NCBI GenBank assembly: GCA_030247885.1
Contig: JAPDRO010000001.1
Span: forward strand, 1,674,001 to 1,738,000
Direction of reading: 5' to 3'
Source of the DNA: Taxawa tesnikishii (nom. ined.)
Lineage: Eukaryota; Ascomycota; Dothideomycetes; Dothideales
Length of the DNA: 64,000 nucleotides
Shown: positions 60,272-64,000 of the stretch, in pieces
How positions within the stretch are numbered: position 1 is the stretch's first letter
Layout of the letters: each line of letters starts with the position of its first letter
Notes under the pieces: generated by a model
Seen by the model: the letters and a program-made list of their open reading frames with translations, nothing else
Told to the model about the DNA's origin: nothing
Database searches by the model: none
Program-made: the position numbers and the translations under genes

Positions 60272-60640
60272 ATGCGCTATTTGCTGACCTGTATACCATG
60301 TATGACCTTGCTGGCTTACTGTCTGACCGCGTTTAGCATAGCCACAACGCCGCCAGCATGGAAGGGCCGGCTGGCGGAGTCACACGACCACAATCAATAC
60401 TCAAACGACATGTATTCGTGCCTCAGTGCTGCAACGTCTATGCCGTTGTATCCGACACCATTGCCTTCTTCTGGAGCAGACAACAATGAACATTATATAG
60501 CAAGTTCCGGGCTCGGGAGGTACTCACAAGGATTGCCAGGGCAAAAAGGTGCACTGACTGTGTTCGCTCCTGGCCTATTCGCTAGATTCGACCAGCGCGA
60601 AAAAGATGAAGGTGCACAGCATGCGCAAGCTCCTGATTGA
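60272..60640 (+). CDS. Candidate small secreted protein, 122 residues
   Basis: ATG chosen because it begins a clear signal peptide (MRYLLTCIPCMTLLAYCLTA, cleavage near SIA-TT). The mature part is about 98 residues, polar, His/Tyr/Ser/Pro/Gly-rich, with one cysteine and no recognised domain. The frame is open further upstream (to 60077) without a better start. A small secreted protein without a domain, next to a RIP-like repeat and a tRNA, fits the profile of lineage-specific secreted or effector candidates, but expression is unproven and it could be a chance frame. Confidence 0.4.
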   Translation: MRYLLTCIPCMTLLAYCLTAFSIATTPPAWKGRLAESHDHNQYSNDMYSCLSAATSMPLYPTPLPSSGADNNEHYIASSGLGRYSQGLPGQKGALTVFAPGLFARFDQREKDEGAQHAQAPD

Positions 60641-60988
60641 ACAGCAGCCATACTCCTCCGACTCAAGTAGAAATTCCACACTGCAAACCTGGAGGCACTT
60701 AGACAGGCACCCCACAGTCGAAGACAAGATCTCGTAACGGGTTTGAGAACGCATTTTGCATGTGTTCACGCTGCATGTTGTGTCGTTATCATCCTAATCC
60801 TCCCAGCGAACTTCTCTGGATCCGCTGGACCATAGTCACACCGCCACCAATTCTACCAAACCATGCTTCCCTGCCATGCCCGAGAGCTCATAGGAAGCCT
60901 CTCCCATAGGTTATGCAATGTAAATTAGAGACGGTCCCTTCTCTTTCTCGCGCCCCGAGACGTGCACATCTGCCTGTCCCTTGCCAGC
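60641..60988. other. Intergenic region, 3' side of profilin
   Basis: 348 bp between two converging genes; probably 3' UTRs. Nothing else seen. Confidence 0.4.
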
Positions 60989-61782
60989 CTAGTAGCCCAC
61001 GCTTATCAGATAGTCGCCGAGCTGCTCGACCGTGTTGGCAGCCGAGCCTGGCTGTACGGTTTCCGGGTAGTGTGTGACGAGGATGGCTTGCGTGGTCTTG
61101 ACGATGACGATACCCTCCTTGCCCTGTGATTTGTCGTTAGCAACCCACTCATGGCTTTGAGATAGCGTTGGTGGTTTTTAGGTCGGGATAGTAAGGCCCA
61201 AGGCAAGTTCAGAAGGAAGTGGACACACGTACCTTCTTTCCGTACAAACTCCGCTCGTCGGCCTTCAGCACGACGAAACGCTCGCCAGCCACGTGAAGAC
61301 CCGTGCTCTGGACCTGCTTGACGCCGTTCGCGTCGCCCTTGTCCTTGTAGGCGTTCACGATCTCCTGCATCTCCTTGGGTGCAACCTGCGATGTGATCCC
61401 ATCAGCCCAGCTCTCCATCGTAGATCATCTGAAACCGCCTGATGTATCTGTCGCCAGCAATCCTCTCCATACTGTCTTCCACTTGTCGCTGCCAGCCTAT
61501 TGTGATTGCCCCCGACCGCGCTGAACGAAGGAAGTGTACGCACCGAGAAGCCGGAAGTGGAGGCCCAGACGCTGTCGCCTGCGGCGCTGAAGATGGCGGC
61601 TTTGTCGAGGTTGCCGGTGCCAACAAGGCTGAGAGAAGCATTGTCAGGACATCGCCATGATATTGTTTGAGAGACAGAACTCGTCATACCTCTGGTCGAC
61701 GTATGCTGCGAGTGCCGTGGTTAGCGGCTTTTCATGGGGCTATCGTCGATGATTCAGAGCTGGTCCTACCTTGCCAAGACAT
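60989..61782 (-). CDS. PFY1: Profilin
   Basis: Small actin-monomer- and polyproline-binding protein that feeds actin to formins. 133 residues in five exons: 61782-61770, 61705-61690, 61628-61544, 61385-61233 and 61123-60989. The first two exons are only 13 and 16 nt, so gene finders easily miss the start. N-terminus MSWQAYVDQSLVGTGN is the profilin signature (W and Y contribute to the polyproline site). The C-terminal part has [16 protein letters not shown] and ends [12 protein letters not shown], as in other fungal profilins. Introns are 64, 61, 158 and 109 nt, all GT-AG. Length is normal. Confidence 0.95.
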
Positions 61783-63268
61783 GATTGCTTTGGTTTAGTT
61801 TGTGAAGGTGGAGGCAGTCGTGTACTTTGAGGGACCGAAACAGGTAGGGAGAATCAAGAAGTCGTTTGTTGATGCGGTAAACGATTTCTGTTGGCGGTGG
61901 AAGATGTCGACTAGTGGGGTCAAGTGTTGCAGAAGCGCCCCGCCATTAGTGAAACGCAGTGCCAAGGAAATTCGTGAGGCCGAACAATTACCTGCAGGTC
62001 GTGATCACAACCAACTAATAATAGTGGCAAGCAATAACATCTCCTTGAAAAGGTACTCTACGCGAAGATAATCCTTTTGGTCCTTGTTCTTGCAGCTTGA
62101 ACACATCTTCGATGGACCACACCCATATCAGCTCGTGGTCAAGACATAAAACAGAACCTCTCTGTCCTCTCCGACAACCCGCTCCGTGGCGGATATATCG
62201 ATGAGAAAAGGCCCCTCACGCAATGTGCAATGCACGAGGAGGTGGTACAAGAAGAAGACCGCAGGCGTGATGTAGTACGAGGACTCCATCTTGCCATTCC
62301 GTCTTCTGCAGTCAGGGGTATGCAGGCTTCCGCATAGTAGCTTCAGTTTGCTGGACATAGTTTGAATGCCCGATACTCCCCACCCTACCGATTAGCTCGC
62401 ACAAGAAGTCATCAACAGGGAGGGATTACCAGGATAGGCGAGACAGTGACGTATTGAAAGGATACCAATGCTCCCAACAGTCAGTCGGACGAACCGCTGA
62501 CGGCTATGAAAGCAGGTCAAAGCTGCCGACGATGCAGTACAGCGAAATACTGACTCAAAAGTTGCTGCATTCTCCTACGCTCACCTGGCAGCTTGGAAGG
62601 TGTGAGCTGGGTGGGTTCCACGATCGTCACGCCATGTTGTTTTTCCTTCATGGTGGCAGCGTATCAGTCCAACTGCCTGTTGAGATCTGGAGCCAATTAG
62701 CAGCACACGAACGTGAAAACGAAGAAACAAATAGGAAAAGTCCAGAATCGATTCTCTCTGCATGGAAACAATCGCAGCAGTGCACCTAGTAGAAACCGTC
62801 ATAGTCGTACAGGGGTATCAGCCAGTGAGTCATCTGTCTCCCAGCCATCCGCCAACGCCAATTCAAACATAAGATATACTCATTTGCCGGAGCCATGTTT
62901 CTCGACGAGCTTCCTGTACTGTTGTCTTGAGAGTCCGTTAGAGACCGAGATCCCAGGATGATCTCTCTTGAATTGTGCAGCACGGGTCGCATCAGCCAAT
63001 AGTTTCTTTCTCGTTTCCTCTTCTTTCTTGGTCAGGTTCTTGTTCTTTTCTTCTTCCTTTTTTCAAGTTGCCTAGATGAGCGACGGACGGGTGCTACAGG
63101 TTCAGCCATATTCATACCACCAGCCTGGGCTGCAAAAGGTTGACCTTCGTCGACTGAAGAGACCCTGTGGTGGGTCAGAGAATCGTTCCTGGCGCAGTCT
63201 ATGGTGGATTGTCGTACCTCATGGCGGCTGCCTTCTTCTTCGGGCCTCGCTGCCGTTTCGGTGGTGGC
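61783..63268. other. Interval with no supported gene
   Basis: Contains the profilin promoter at the left and the 3' region of the poly(A) polymerase gene at the right. Several short frames are open on both strands, without domain or splice support. Confidence 0.4.
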
Positions 63269-64000
63269 TCAGCGCCACTCGTGGGCGGCTGTACCTGCTT
63301 CTTGTTGTTGGTAGACGTAGGCGCCGGAGGGTTGTTGCGTTTGCTGGTACTGACTCCAGTACGCATGGTACTGTCCGTCATAGCCCCAGCCCCAGTGGTC
63401 TTGGAAGTAGCCTGCGCAAGCCGGGTTGCTGGAAGGACCTTGCCGGCCGAAGCTGTGCGCTGGCGTTGATCGGGGTGGAGTCTGCTGGGTAAGCCCCTGA
63501 GTTGGTAGACCTCCGCATTGAACATACCGATCGTGAAGCTTCCGCATATGATCGCGCTGCACCGTGAATGAAGAATAATCACCACCCCATACAGTACCGA
63601 GAATGCTCCAGCGCTCATCCATGTCCTTGATTCCATCCTCTTCCAGCTCATTCATACGCCGCTCCAAATCATCGAGAGCATCACCGAACTTGTCAAAAAT
63701 AAGCTCCACAGCAGCGCTGCCGCCCGAAATATCATTGACCGGATTGTTAGGATCGACTATAAGCAAGCGACCGGGTTTGGATGGCTTGCCGTAGAATTCT
63801 CCCTGCTTTGGTTAGCATGAAAGACAGCGAAGTTTGCAAGTACAGCACATACCTTTTTGATGTACCTAATCGGATCCATCTCAAGCCCATTGATGTGGAG
63901 ATCGAACTTTCTGCCGTAGAGATGTAGGAACGCCATGAGAACCAAGTCTAGGTTCTCCTCTGGCCGGAATTCGGGACCTTTCTTGACTTGAAGGAAGTGA
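63269..64000 (-). CDS. Trf4/Cid14-type non-canonical poly(A) polymerase, C-terminal part (partial)
   Basis: 3' part of a gene that continues past the right edge. Exons visible: 64000-63853 and 63802-63269, with a 50-nt intron (GTATGT, branch GCTAACC, GCAG). The first exon carries the PAP/25A-associated pattern NLDLVLMAFLHLYGRKFD; the second has LLIVDPNNPVNDISGGS, typical of Trf4/Cid1 enzymes, then ILGTVWGGDYSSFTVQRDHM. Trf4 adds short A tails to nuclear RNAs for exosome decay in the TRAMP complex. The Gln/Pro-rich tail stops at 63269 in this frame. In another frame a basic NLS-like tail (PPPKRQRGPKKKAAA) continues to 63199, so a frame change or missed splice near 63,330 is possible. The catalytic domain is outside the window. 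Confidence 0.8.

Overview
The window is nuclear DNA of a filamentous ascomycete, most probably a Dothideomycete. The evidence is short GT-AG introns (about 50-110 nt) with CTAAC/CTGAC-type branch sites, a GPI-anchored GH72 enzyme, a fungal rhodopsin-like (SAT4/PTH11-type) membrane protein, a tRNA with an intron after position 37, and a 23-kb AT-rich block in which CpA/TpG have been turned into TpA, the signature of repeat-induced point mutation (RIP). The class assignment is inference; no rRNA or other phylogenetic marker is present.

Layout. 1-10.3 kb: gene-poor arm with decayed, mutually similar repeat fragments, microsatellites and a GC-rich stretch with an uncertain minus-strand gene. 10.3-18.5 kb: four genes: cytochrome P450 (-), F-box protein (+), peroxisomal 3-ketoacyl-CoA thiolase with a PTS2 signal (+), and a seven-TM SAT4-type protein (-). 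19,486-43,178: one TA-flanked element with 111-bp terminal inverted repeats, interrupted by two younger insertions: a 14.3-kb Plavaka/KDZ-type DNA transposon (20,046-34,339) that also carries a SNF2-like helicase pseudogene and an unidentified opposite-strand coding region, and a 5.5-kb Copia retrotransposon (35,695-41,186). All are RIP-damaged except an island at about 32.65-33.86 kb. 43.2-64 kb: a second gene block: an unrecognised basic protein (-), NOP16 (-), a KE4-type ZIP zinc transporter (+, sharing a 264-bp promoter region with NOP16), a disordered Ser/Pro-rich protein (+), a GH72 glucanosyltransferase (+), tRNA-Thr(AGT), a short hypothetical protein (-), a candidate small secreted protein (+), profilin (-), and the 3' part of a Trf4/Cid14-type poly(A) polymerase (-, running off the right edge).

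The host genes do not form an obvious cluster. Thiolase serves peroxisomal fatty-acid beta-oxidation, NOP16 60S ribosome assembly, the ZIP protein zinc export from the secretory pathway, GH72 wall beta-1,3-glucan remodelling, and profilin actin dynamics.

Two points stand out. First, the Plavaka-type element looks unusually large and gene-rich, with a possible RIP-free island and a GACTCG/GATTCG motif recurring in its subterminal and intergenic parts. Second, three host genes (F-box, SAT4 twice, basic protein) and the tRNA each need one extra base, usually in a short homopolymer, to restore the expected product. This suggests systematic one-base deletions in the assembly, or real decay.
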